This document shows, piece by piece, positions 7,985-15,849 of a DNA stretch of 27,134 nucleotides. The notes below the pieces were generated by a model. That model saw only the letters and a program-made list of their open reading frames with translations, ran no database searches and was not told the DNA's origin. Position 1 is the first letter of the stretch. Every line of letters starts with the position of its first letter. The translations under genes were made by a program, and so were the position numbers. This DNA is from an uncultured Clostridia bacterium (GTDB lineage: Bacteria; Bacillota; Clostridia; JAAYHZ01): the NCBI GenBank assembly GCA_937894465.1, contig CALCRE010000152.1:1-27134 (forward strand). Reading direction: 5' to 3'.

Positions 7985-9067
7985 TCAGCCGATTTCCTTA
8001 ATGGTGTATTGTTGAGTTCCTAAACCTCTAGCTTCCAATTCGTCTAATTGCACAAACGGATTTTTTCCGTGGAGGCGTTCGAACAAATGGCCGTGATCCC
8101 CTAACTCCATACCGTAGGGAACACCGGAGATCAATAAGTCTTCAAATTTTATGGCATCCAATGAAGCTCTTTCAATAGCCACAATATCTTTTGAAGCCAT
8201 AATGCCGATATCAGGCACCAATGAGGGTGTGGTCATTCCCCAACAATCGCACAACGCCGTTATATCCATTAAAAAGTTTATATAGAATACATGGTCGGGC
8301 TTGAATCCCTTTAATACCTCTGCAGTACACAAGGCCATTCCTTTTTGGAAGTCCACATATTCACCCGCATCGAGCTTTATGGCTTGGGTGGGGCACACCT
8401 TTACACAATGCTGACAATAGGTGCAATGGTGATAATTGATTTTATACTCCATTTCTTTGCTAAAGCTGTTTGCATTGTGGTTGCAACTGCTGACGCATTC
8501 TTCACAGTGAATGCACAGTTCTTCATTCCACTCTAACCCGCCTTCCAAACCATGAATTTGTTGTCTTGTTCTGTCTGTGACACAGCCCATGGCGATATTT
8601 TTACATGCTCCGCCATATCCGCAAACTCCATGTCCTTTGACATGGGAAAAGTCGATCATGACTTGAGCGTCATGAATGTGCCCTGCTACGTCCACATTTT
8701 TAAAGGTTTTAAAGTCAACCTGTTTTTCGTAATAATATTTGTTGACAACGCCACATGCCTGCACAACCGGTACACCTAAATAATCCTCGGTATATCCTCT
8801 TGCTCGTGCACCGGACACCACTTGGTCGGTAATAAAGACCTTGGCACCGTAGGATTTTAATTTGTCCACCAGCTTTTTGACAAATAACGGGTGCACTGTG
8901 GAGTACCCCATATTGCGTCCGACGTGCATCTTGATGGCGGTCCATTTTCCTTTGACGGTATCCTCCATATGCATGGCGTCAATGATCCTGTCGAATTTGG
9001 CAGGTAATGTTTGATTGACATCGTATTTGTCATATCTTGTATTGGCGAATAAAACTTCTGAACCCAT
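7985..9067 (-). CDS. DUF362 domain protein with two 4Fe-4S clusters
   Basis: A 360-residue protein of the DUF362 family, widespread in anaerobes and of uncertain function. The N-terminal 180 residues hold the DUF362 fold, with the conserved GHGVCGYGGACKN-type region at about 145-157. Two ferredoxin-type motifs follow: C185, C188, C191, C195 and C215, C218, C221, C225, the second ending CPTQA. An electron-transfer role in the cytoplasm is likely, partner unknown. The ATG follows GAAGGGAG and lies 16 bases after the GH38 mannosidase stop, so the two genes are probably cotranscribed. A functional link between a mannosidase and an Fe-S protein is not obvious. Confidence 0.88.
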   Translation of the reverse strand: MGSEVLFANTRYDKYDVNQTLPAKFDRIIDAMHMEDTVKGKWTAIKMHVGRNMGYSTVHPLFVKKLVDKLKSYGAKVFITDQVVSGARARGYTEDYLGVPVVQACGVVNKYYYEKQVDFKTFKNVDVAGHIHDAQVMIDFSHVKGHGVCGYGGACKNIAMGCVTDRTRQQIHGLEGGLEWNEELCIHCEECVSSCNHNANSFSKEMEYKINYHHCTYCQHCVKVCPTQAIKLDAGEYVDFQKGMALCTAEVLKGFKPDHVFYINFLMDITALCDCWGMTTPSLVPDIGIMASKDIVAIERASLDAIKFEDLLISGVPYGMELGDHGHLFERLHGKNPFVQLDELEARGLGTQQYTIKEIG

Positions 9068-9083
9068 TTTGTGCTCCCTTCTT

Positions 9084-12000
9084 TTATTGCTTATTTTTCA
9101 TAGACACTTTAAATGTCTTTATCTCAAAAGGTTTGATGGTAAATGAAAAACCTTGGGGGTTTGTTTCAACCGATGCTTTCTCATTTTCCAACATGTTGAC
9201 TTCGGAGGCAGAACCAAAATCAAAGTTAAGGTCAACCTTGATATTTGAAGTCATTTTTTTTGCTTCGTAAAATCGAAGAATGATATCCTTTGATCCGTCC
9301 TCGGCAGGCTTTACGGTATCTAAAAACACATTGCTTGATTGGAATCGGATCAGTGAATCCAAGTGTTTCTCTCCGAGGGACATGGCAGGCTTACTGTTTA
9401 AAGCATAGGCTTGTTTGATCAAATCACAATCCATGAATGAACCGCTCCAAAAATACAAGGAGTAGGTAAATTCCTGTATTCCTTTGTCCGCATTCATGTC
9501 CGGTGCCAAGCCGGATTTTAACAATGTGAGGTTGATGCTATTGTCTTCCATATTCACACCGTATTTGCAATCATTGAGCACTGCTACGCCGTAATTTTCT
9601 TCAGTCAGGGCTGTCCATCTCTGATTGGATACTTCGAAGCGATCTTGGTCATATTGCCTGGATTGGTGATTCGGACGCTTCAAATAGCCAAATTGGATTT
9701 CATTTAATGCTTCATCGGTTTGAATATTTACCGGGAAGTTGACCTTCAATAATTTGTGGCTTTCCCTCCAATCCACAACTGTGTGAAAGTCAATTCGAGG
9801 ACTGTTTTCTTCTAAAACCACTTCTTGGGTATAGACAGACTGATTGATCTTTCTTTCAATGATCAAGCTTTGGAACAAAGGTCCGTTTACATACTTGATG
9901 GTTGCCTTTTCTCCTAACGCCACCGGCATTTCCTTGTATGAAGAATCCAAATCCCAGTTGTCCCAATTGGTAGGGACATCTTTGTACATCTTGATTTGAT
10001 TGCATATTCCCTCCGATACGATTCGATCATTGACTTTATCGTACACATGGGTGATTTCTCCGTATTCATTGAACAATACTCTCACAAAGGTATTCTCCAG
10101 TACGTAAGTCTCAGTGCGTTGAACTTCCGATGCATCTGATTCCTTTACCCGGTGGGATTTTTTCAATGAAACCGAACCGAACATGGGAATGGATACCCGT
10201 ACATAATATTTATCATTGTATTTTTGTACTGTCCTTTGTATGTTGTTTTGATCCGTAACAGCGGTAAAGCCGTCCGGTAGCTCCACAATGGTGTCCACAT
10301 CAAAGCTTAAGGAGTTAAAGTATGTGACTGAATTCTCGTTGTTGTCAGTGAGCATTTTCAGCAAATTACCGGTTATATTTTTTGTTTCTCTTAGAATCCT
10401 GTCAAAGTCTCTTTCCGCTTCTACATGAACCTGCTCTATGGAAGAGCCGGGCAGGATGTCGTGAAATTGATTTAACAAGAGCAATTTCCATTGGGCGTCT
10501 ACTGTCGTGTGATCAAAGTTATTGCCGGTTAAAATGTTGGTGAAAACGCCGTAAATCTCAGCATCCCTCAGTGCAATTTCACTTTTCCGATTTCCCCTTT
10601 TTGTTTTGGCTTGAGAGGTCAATGTTCCTCTATGGGCTTGGAAATACAGCTCCCCTTTATACGTATGGTTGACTCCTTCTTCGGAGGTTTTCAAATATTC
10701 GAAATATTCAACCGGGTGACGCATCATGCATTTGGGGGATCCTTCCAAATCCCCTTGCCTTTTTATAAATTCCAGGTGATCTCTTGTAGGTCCGCCTCCT
10801 CCGTCTCCGTATCCGAAGGCAAACAATCTGGATTCGATTTCTTCTTGCTCTCTGTCTTTCCAACGAGCAATCACGGTTTCCGGATTGGCGTGGGATTCGT
10901 ACCGGGTATGAAAATGGGACAGTACTTTGCTTCCGTCGATACCTTCCCACCAGAATGTGATGTATGGAAACTTCATTCCGCCGTTGTATGCCCAGAATAT
11001 TTTTTGAGTTGAGAAGTATTCCACTTCGCACCCTTTGAGAATTTGAGGCAATGCTCCCGAATAACCGAATACGTCCGGCAGCCAGCACAGCTTGCTGTCA
11101 ATGCCGAATTCCTCTTTATAGAATCTCTTTCCGTGGACAAATTGACGAATCAAGCTTTCACCCCAAGGGACATTGGTATCCGGTTCCACATACATAGCGC
11201 CTTCCGGAATCAACTGACCTTTCTTTATGGATTCTTTCATTCTTTCGTAGAGTTGTGGATAATGATCCTTTACCATTTGGAACAAAACAGGTTGACTTTG
11301 AAGGAATTTATAGTCCTCATATTCACCCATCAATGAAAGCATGGTGCCGAATGTACGGGAGCACTTCCTGACCGTTTCATCTAAAGTCCACAACCAAGCC
11401 ACATCGATATGGGAATTGCCGATAGAATAAAATGCCGGCGCAGAGGAACCGTTTTTGGCCTCCATTAAAGGCTTGACTGTTTTCCTAAATTCTTTGCAAT
11501 CTTGATTCAATTGTTCGACAGATATTTCCAAATCAATGGTCAGTGTAAACTTTTTCAACAGTTTATCAATTTTCACCACCCTAAGACTTGTGGGATCCAT
11601 GTTATTTCGGATCTCATACAAACAGCGAATGTCCAGACACAGTTGATAGATGTCTTCATGCCAGATCCCTACTGTGGAACGACCCACAGTGACTTGATTT
11701 TCCGGAGGCTCAGGTACGGTTTCAAATCCCGGATGGGCCGGTATAGATTCAAATACCCTCGGTCCGTGACCTGCATAGCATTCCATGAGTATTTCATAAT
11801 TTTCATTCCCTTGAGCACATTCGGTTAACGTTATGTGCTTGTGAAAGTGATCGAATGCTCCGACATTTTTTCCGTTTATATAGACAGAGGATTCTCCTCC
11901 GGGCTCCCCGGCAAATACAATACGTTTTCCTTTCATGGATTCATCCAATGAAACAGCAGTCTTGAACCAACAATATTCCCATTTTTCGCCCCAAGGGGTA

Positions 12001-12167
12001 CCTTCTTTCATGAGTTCGAAGGGCTTTGACTCCAATTCCGAAAGGGGGAGAAGTTTCTTTGTTTTAAATCCTTGCAAGTCGACGATTTTGACAGGTTCGT
12101 AAATACGTTTCATTAAATACGTTTGCCATTTTTCGATCCGCCTTCTATATTCTAAATCCAGTGCCAT
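9084..12167 (-). CDS. GH38 alpha-mannosidase
   Basis: A 1027-residue family GH38 enzyme that hydrolyses terminal alpha-mannose residues using a zinc-bound retaining mechanism. The motif SHIDVAWLW places zinc ligands at H253 and D255. LPDVFGYSGALPQIL places the zinc-binding nucleophile at D365. HFHTRYES supplies a further conserved histidine. An N-terminal beta domain (about 1-245), the catalytic barrel, the helical middle domain with LLNQFHDILPGSS near 575, and a C-terminal beta-sandwich region give the full family architecture and length. No signal peptide is seen, so it should act in the cytoplasm on imported oligosaccharides. The start follows AAAGGAGA. It is the first gene of a two-gene minus-strand unit with the DUF362 gene. 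No transporter is adjacent. Confidence 0.93.
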   Translation of the reverse strand: MALDLEYRRRIEKWQTYLMKRIYEPVKIVDLQGFKTKKLLPLSELESKPFELMKEGTPWGEKWEYCWFKTAVSLDESMKGKRIVFAGEPGGESSVYINGKNVGAFDHFHKHITLTECAQGNENYEILMECYAGHGPRVFESIPAHPGFETVPEPPENQVTVGRSTVGIWHEDIYQLCLDIRCLYEIRNNMDPTSLRVVKIDKLLKKFTLTIDLEISVEQLNQDCKEFRKTVKPLMEAKNGSSAPAFYSIGNSHIDVAWLWTLDETVRKCSRTFGTMLSLMGEYEDYKFLQSQPVLFQMVKDHYPQLYERMKESIKKGQLIPEGAMYVEPDTNVPWGESLIRQFVHGKRFYKEEFGIDSKLCWLPDVFGYSGALPQILKGCEVEYFSTQKIFWAYNGGMKFPYITFWWEGIDGSKVLSHFHTRYESHANPETVIARWKDREQEEIESRLFAFGYGDGGGGPTRDHLEFIKRQGDLEGSPKCMMRHPVEYFEYLKTSEEGVNHTYKGELYFQAHRGTLTSQAKTKRGNRKSEIALRDAEIYGVFTNILTGNNFDHTTVDAQWKLLLLNQFHDILPGSSIEQVHVEAERDFDRILRETKNITGNLLKMLTDNNENSVTYFNSLSFDVDTIVELPDGFTAVTDQNNIQRTVQKYNDKYYVRVSIPMFGSVSLKKSHRVKESDASEVQRTETYVLENTFVRVLFNEYGEITHVYDKVNDRIVSEGICNQIKMYKDVPTNWDNWDLDSSYKEMPVALGEKATIKYVNGPLFQSLIIERKINQSVYTQEVVLEENSPRIDFHTVVDWRESHKLLKVNFPVNIQTDEALNEIQFGYLKRPNHQSRQYDQDRFEVSNQRWTALTEENYGVAVLNDCKYGVNMEDNSINLTLLKSGLAPDMNADKGIQEFTYSLYFWSGSFMDCDLIKQAYALNSKPAMSLGEKHLDSLIRFQSSNVFLDTVKPAEDGSKDIILRFYEAKKMTSNIKVDLNFDFGSASEVNMLENEKASVETNPQGFSFTIKPFEIKTFKVSMKNKQ

Positions 12168-12219
12168 ATCAAATCTCCTTTATATCTCATTTCATAGTTA
12201 AACAATCCTTTCACTTATT

Positions 12220-12281
12220 ATATAAGATTACTACGGAAAAATGTACCCATTTTTTTGTGGAGAAGTGTGTATATATCATTG
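12220..12281. repeat. Hairpin-bearing 62-base direct repeat, copy 1
   Basis: This copy begins ATATAAGATTACTAC and can fold into a hairpin pairing the CTACGGAAAAATG arm with CATTTTTTTGTGG. It is the same length as copy 2, which lies 164 bases downstream. On the minus strand it overlaps a TATAAT (12217-12222) that could be the -10 element of the mannosidase gene. Confidence 0.75.
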
Positions 12282-12383
12282 TTTACCAATTGTATAATAA
12301 CAAAAATGAATTCTACATCACCATCCAATTGAAAATGATTGAAAGACAAATTGTATAAAAACCGCAATGAATCAAAAACTAAG

Positions 12384-12445
12384 ATATAAGATTACTACAG
12401 AAAAAAGTATTCGTTTTTCTGTGGACAAGTAAGATATATCAATAG
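12384..12445. repeat. Hairpin-bearing 62-base direct repeat, copy 2
   Basis: This copy also begins ATATAAGATTACTAC and forms a better hairpin (CTACAGAAAAA with TTTTTCTGTGG). It ends 17 bases before the Ku start codon, immediately before the ribosome binding site. Two differences from copy 1 in the stem turn G-U pairs into A-U and G-C, so pairing is kept. Confidence 0.75.
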
Positions 12446-12462
12446 ATTGGAGAAAGGTTTTT

Positions 12463-13266
12463 ATGCATACGATGTGGAAAGGTTCGGTCAGCTTCGGATT
12501 GGTGAATATACCGGTGAATATGTACGCCGCCACCGAAGATAAGGATGTAAAGTTCAGGTATTTGCATAAAGAATGCAATTCACCTATCAAATATGAAAAG
12601 GTTTGTCCTGTATGCAAAAAAGAAATTAAAGAAGAGGACATTACCAAAGGTTACGAGTACGAGCCGGGTAAATTCGTAATCATCTCCGATGATGACTTGA
12701 AAGCATTAGAAGGTGAAAAGAAGGGAAGATCCATTGAAATATTGGACTTTGTACAATTATCGGAAATAGACCCGATATATTTTGACAAATCTTATTATTT
12801 GTCTCCCAGGGAAACAGGAGATAAAGCATACAACTTATTAAGGCAAGCCATGAATGATACCGGTAAAATTGCCATTGCAAAAATAGCCATTCGAAACAAG
12901 GAGAGCTTAGCTGCTTTGAGGGTATATAAAAACCTGATGGTTTTGGAAACCATATTTTATCCGGACGAGGTTCGGGAGATTACCCTTGTACCCGGTGTTC
13001 CTTCAGACCAATCCACCAATAAAAAAGAAATGGATATGGCTACCCAATTAATTGATAATCTGACGGAAGAATTTAATCCAGCAAAGTACGTTAATACGTA
13101 TCGGCAGGATTTGTTGGAGTTGATTCACAAGAAAATAGAAGGACAAGAAATCAAGTCCGCACCTTCCGCTCCCCAAAGCAATGTGGTGGATATTATGGAA
13201 GCATTGCAAGCCAGTCTCAAACAAACCGAAAAGAAACCGGTCAAACGAAAAAGGACAACAGGATAA
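12463..13266 (+). CDS. ku: Ku protein of bacterial non-homologous end joining
   Basis: A 267-residue bacterial Ku homologue, the usual length. It forms a homodimeric ring that binds DNA double-strand ends and recruits LigD. It begins MHTMWKGSVSFGLVNIPVNM, the hallmark Ku start, and has the C-x10-CPVCKKEI segment near residues 39-55 and the YLSPRETGDKAY region near 108. The C-terminus is short and basic (KKPVKRKRTTG). The ATG is preceded by TTGGAGAAAGG. The ligase gene starts 6 bases after its stop codon and the polymerase gene follows by overlap, giving one NHEJ operon. In Bacillus the equivalent genes are expressed in the forespore; I see no clear forespore promoter here. Confidence 0.95.
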   Translation: MHTMWKGSVSFGLVNIPVNMYAATEDKDVKFRYLHKECNSPIKYEKVCPVCKKEIKEEDITKGYEYEPGKFVIISDDDLKALEGEKKGRSIEILDFVQLSEIDPIYFDKSYYLSPRETGDKAYNLLRQAMNDTGKIAIAKIAIRNKESLAALRVYKNLMVLETIFYPDEVREITLVPGVPSDQSTNKKEMDMATQLIDNLTEEFNPAKYVNTYRQDLLELIHKKIEGQEIKSAPSAPQSNVVDIMEALQASLKQTEKKPVKRKRTTG

Positions 13267-13272
13267 TATGTT

Positions 13273-14208
13273 ATGGAAAAAATTGAACCGATGGAGCCGA
13301 TCCTCACCGAAAAAGTAGAGCAAAGGGAGAACTTCATACATCAAATCAAATGGGACGGGATACGGGGAATGACTTGGATGAAAGACGGACAATTAAGGAT
13401 TTTTAATAAATCCGGAAGGGAACGGACCGGTTTTTATCCGGAGGTGGAACAACTCCCTTTGTTGCTCAGAACCAAGGAAGCGGTTGTAGACGGTGAATTG
13501 GTGGTGTTTGAGGGACTTCACCCCAGCTTTCAATCCGTGCTAAAACGTGACCGGATCAAGAGCAGACAAAATTTAAATTTATATGTCAAACAGTATCCTG
13601 TTCGATACATTTTGTTTGATTGTATGGTCTTTGACGGGTGGGATATGAGAAAACAGCCTTTGACGGAGCGATTGGAGCAATTGCGCTCAGCTTTTACTCC
13701 GGATCAAAATATCATTGTTACCGATGACTTTTCTGATGGTGTCGCCTTATTTGATTTTACCAAGGAGAAAAACTATGAAGGAATTGTGTCAAAGGATCAA
13801 AACAGTGCTTATATAAGCGGTAAAAAGCATGACAGTTGGTTCAAGACTAAAAACCAAAAGATTTTATTGGCAGTGGTCTTAGGTGTCTATTTGAAACAAG
13901 GGCTACCCAATTCATTGATTTTAGGGGTATATGACCAAGGTGACCTTGTCTATGTCGGCAATGTGGCAACCGGGTTGAAGGAATCGGATAAAAAGATGAT
14001 CTGTGAGTTTACAAAGCAATTGAAGCAAGAGCAAAGTCCTTTAAAAAATTTCGAGCCTAATTCCCCTCTTTGGTGGTTCAAGCCTGTTTTAACATGTTGG
14101 GTGCGGTTTATGGAGTGGACCTCGGAAGGGGTGATGCGGCATCCTGTTTTATTGGGATTTTCGGATTCACCGGCGAAGGATGCCATATTGGAGGAACAGA
14201 ATTTATGA
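13273..14208 (+). CDS. ligD: ATP-dependent DNA ligase (LigD ligase module, stand-alone)
   Basis: A 311-residue ligase matching the ligase module of LigD. Motif I is KWDGIR with adenylated lysine K26, motif III VVDGELVVFE, motif IV YEGIVSK, and motif V WFKTK. An OB-fold domain (about 200-311) completes the enzyme. It seals nicks and double-strand breaks held by Ku. The common fused LigD also carries polymerase, and sometimes nuclease, modules; here the polymerase is on the next gene. The polymerase start codon overlaps this stop (ATGA at 14205-14208), so translation is probably coupled. No nuclease (3'-phosphoesterase) module is found in this operon. Confidence 0.93.
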   Translation: MEKIEPMEPILTEKVEQRENFIHQIKWDGIRGMTWMKDGQLRIFNKSGRERTGFYPEVEQLPLLLRTKEAVVDGELVVFEGLHPSFQSVLKRDRIKSRQNLNLYVKQYPVRYILFDCMVFDGWDMRKQPLTERLEQLRSAFTPDQNIIVTDDFSDGVALFDFTKEKNYEGIVSKDQNSAYISGKKHDSWFKTKNQKILLAVVLGVYLKQGLPNSLILGVYDQGDLVYVGNVATGLKESDKKMICEFTKQLKQEQSPLKNFEPNSPLWWFKPVLTCWVRFMEWTSEGVMRHPVLLGFSDSPAKDAILEEQNL

Positions 14209-15098
14209 AGAAAAAATCCGGTTCGGTTCAGATCAACGGTCAAAACATCACCATCAGTAACATGGACAAACTTTTATGGAAAGATAAAGGGATCACAAAG
14301 CTGATGTATGTTGAAAAACTGGTCGGTTTATCCGAGTATATATTACCTTATTCCAAGGATCGTTTGTTAACATGTATTTGTTACCCGGATGGTGTAGAAG
14401 GCAAATCCTTCTACAGAAAGAACATTCCGGAGCACGCTCCGGCGTTCATATCTACTGCAATATGGAATGGCAATGAATATATCTTGTTAAATGACTTGGA
14501 GACCTTGGTATGGTTGGGAAATATGGCGGCACTGGAATTTCACACTTCCTTTGAAAAAGAAAAAGGTACCGGTCCGGATTCTTTGGTGTTCGACTTGGAT
14601 CCTTCTTCCGGACAAACATTCAAAGATGTGGCTAAAGCTGCATTGATTGTTCATGAAACGTTGGAAAGCTTGAATATTCAAAGCTATGTCAAGACATCCG
14701 GAGCTACCGGCCTTCAAATCTATATCTATACCGCCGGTAAATATACTTATGATAAGGCTAGAGCCATCAATGAATTTTTCGCCAAGTATTTTTGCGAAAA
14801 GCATCCGGAACTCTTTACCATCGAGCGGATGGTTCAAAAAAGAGGAAACAAACTTTATTTTGATTACTTGCAAATGTGGCAAGGAAAAACTATTATTTGT
14901 CCTTATTCGTCAAGAGCAACAAAAAGTGCTACAGTGGCAACTCCCATTACTTGGGAGGAATTAAAGCAAGGGGCACAACCGGAAGATTTTACATTGGAGA
15001 ATATTAAGGAGCGGTTGGATAAGACAGGAGATCTGTTTTTGGCCCTTCAAGACCCGGAAAAGGCCGTGGACCTTGATTTCATCGCAGATCAAGTGTGA
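14205..15098 (+). CDS. ligD: NHEJ polymerase/primase (LigD polymerase module, stand-alone)
   Basis: A 297-residue archaeo-eukaryotic-primase-like polymerase of the LigD POL family, which fills gaps at broken ends, often with ribonucleotides. The catalytic acidic pair is D130 and D132 in VFDLDPSS. The family segments VKTSGATGLQIYI and CPYSSRATKSATVATPITW are clear, and the length equals an isolated POL module. An open frame extends upstream to 14070. The start at 14205 is preferred because GGAGG sits at 14190-14194, it overlaps the ligase stop as ATGA, and the first residues then resemble known family starts. It is the last gene of the Ku-ligase-polymerase operon. No terminator is evident between it and the 6S RNA promoter 65 bases downstream. 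Confidence 0.93.
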   Translation: MKKKSGSVQINGQNITISNMDKLLWKDKGITKLMYVEKLVGLSEYILPYSKDRLLTCICYPDGVEGKSFYRKNIPEHAPAFISTAIWNGNEYILLNDLETLVWLGNMAALEFHTSFEKEKGTGPDSLVFDLDPSSGQTFKDVAKAALIVHETLESLNIQSYVKTSGATGLQIYIYTAGKYTYDKARAINEFFAKYFCEKHPELFTIERMVQKRGNKLYFDYLQMWQGKTIICPYSSRATKSATVATPITWEELKQGAQPEDFTLENIKERLDKTGDLFLALQDPEKAVDLDFIADQV

Positions 15099-15162
15099 AT
15101 AAAACAGACAAGAAAATCAAAGAAATGATCAGAAATTATGAAATAGAACAATAAATTACCAC

Positions 15163-15190
15163 TTGACTATAGAAGGTTTGGTGATATAAT
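15163..15190 (+). promoter_or_regulatory. Strong sigma-A promoter of the 6S RNA gene
   Basis: TTGACT (15163-15168) and a perfect TATAAT (15185-15190) are 16 bases apart. Transcription would begin about 15197-15199, exactly where the closing stem of the 6S RNA begins. Confidence 0.85.
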
Positions 15191-15196
15191 AACAGT

Positions 15197-15390
15197 ATAA
15201 GTTTTCTGGAGCATTCGTGAAGCTTATATTTTGAACCTACAAAATTTGAACGGGATTTCAAATTGGGAGTGTATGTCAGGCCTTAAGATAACCGCATTGC
15301 GGGAAGGGGAAGACAAAATCTTCTATGAGATAACCCACCTATCGTGAGATAGGGATCAAAATTGGGCAACGGTGCTTTGGAAAATTCTCA
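15197..15390 (+). ncRNA. ssrS: 6S RNA, regulator of RNA polymerase
   Basis: An RNA of about 190 bases that folds as a 6S RNA, which mimics an open promoter and sequesters housekeeping RNA polymerase in stationary phase. The 5' end (TTTTCTGGAGCATT, from 15202) pairs with the 3' end (GGTGCTTTGGAAAA, to about 15384) in a 14-base-pair closing stem with G-U pairs. The 5' segment CTGGAGCATTCGTGAAGC resembles the E. coli 6S segment CUGAGAUGUUCGCAAGC. A central unpaired region and a small CCTATC-GTGA-GATAGG hairpin (about 15340-15355) fit the family layout. It has its own strong promoter and an excellent terminator and no credible reading frame. Exact ends are estimated. Confidence 0.85.
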
Positions 15391-15395
15391 TATGA

Positions 15396-15428
15396 ACCAT
15401 AAGTATAGATTACTTATGGTATTTTTTT
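15396..15428 (+). terminator. Intrinsic terminator of the 6S RNA gene
   Basis: ACCATAAGTA (15396-15405) and TACTTATGGT (15411-15420) form a perfect 10-base-pair stem with a 5-base loop, followed by A and seven T residues. Confidence 0.92.
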
Positions 15429-15441
15429 CATTAAAAAAGAT

Positions 15442-15475
15442 AAAAAAAAGAGGACGAATGGTGAATTTCGCCCCC
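15442..15475 (-). terminator. Intrinsic terminator of the DUF1540 gene
   Basis: On the minus strand, GGGGGCGAA (15467-15475) pairs with TTCGTCCTC (15450-15458) around an 8-base loop, with two G-U pairs, followed by eight T residues (15442-15449). It begins about 40 bases after the DUF1540 stop codon and faces the 6S terminator. Confidence 0.85.
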
Positions 15476-15514
15476 TTTTCGCATATGACTTCCAGAATAG
15501 TGATTCCTGTGTTA

Positions 15515-15676
15515 CTATTTGTGCTCGATGAATGTTTTGCAAATGGTATCATCACTGGTTTGTGCTGTAGTGCCGTGTTTGCCGTTAACCTCCAAACCAT
15601 CTGCGAAACACAAATGTTGTTTGTTGTAATGGCAATTTTCCACGCTGCATTTTACTTTCATTCTAGGTGCGTCCAT
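15515..15676 (-). CDS. DUF1540 domain mini-protein
   Basis: A 53-residue protein too short for routine gene calls. It is recognisable as DUF1540 from its spaced cysteines: KVKCSVENCHYN with C10 and C15, then C23 and C46 in DDTICKTF. The four cysteines could bind a metal such as zinc; function is unknown, and such proteins are common in spore-forming Bacillota. The ATG at 15674-15676 follows AAGGAGGACATATTGA, an almost perfect ribosome binding site, and a strong terminator lies just downstream, so it is a self-contained gene. A TTCAGGA/TCCTGAA inverted repeat (15702-15708 with 15717-15723) lies 26 bases upstream and may be an operator. Confidence 0.88.
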   Translation of the reverse strand: MDAPRMKVKCSVENCHYNKQHLCFADGLEVNGKHGTTAQTSDDTICKTFIEHK

Positions 15677-15701
15677 TCAATATGTCCTCCTTTTTTGTTT
15701 G

Positions 15702-15723
15702 TTCAGGATTAGTTTGTCCTGAA
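15702..15723. promoter_or_regulatory. Inverted repeat upstream of the DUF1540 gene
   Basis: TTCAGGA (15702-15708) and TCCTGAA (15717-15723) are perfect 7-base inverted arms separated by 8 bases. They lie between the DUF1540 ribosome binding site and its presumed promoter region. This could be a repressor site or a leader hairpin; I cannot tell which. Confidence 0.4.
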
Positions 15724-15760
15724 AGTGCATAAAATATATGTAGAATATAGAATTATGGTA

Positions 15761-15789
15761 TTTAACTGATGCGGACAGTTTGATATACT
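15761..15789 (+). promoter_or_regulatory. Possible promoter of the alarmone-hydrolase operon
   Basis: TTTAAC (15761-15766) and TATACT (15784-15789) are 17 bases apart, about 60 bases before the ATG. The -35 element is imperfect. Confidence 0.4.
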
Positions 15790-15849
15790 GGTGGGGATCA
15801 AACAAGAGGAAAATGTGTCAATTCTTTGAGGAAAGAAAGGCCCGACCAC

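Noticed and set aside
10611..11012. 133-codon plus-strand frame inside the mannosidase gene
   Set aside because: Antisense to the GH38 catalytic region, which is conserved on the other strand; no ribosome binding site.
15095..15154. 19-codon frame VNKTDKKIKEMIRNYEIEQ overlapping the polymerase stop codon
   Set aside because: It starts with GTG overlapping the stop, but there is no ribosome binding site and it ends just before the 6S promoter. Too short to support as a gene without homologues.
15388..15600. 70-codon minus-strand frame in the same region as DUF1540
   Set aside because: It is in a different frame from the DUF1540 gene, has no ribosome binding site, and runs through two terminators. 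The 53-codon frame explains the conserved cysteines better.
15362..15712. 116-codon plus-strand frame across the 6S 3' end
   Set aside because: It begins inside the 6S RNA and crosses its terminator, and it is the antisense shadow of the DUF1540 gene.
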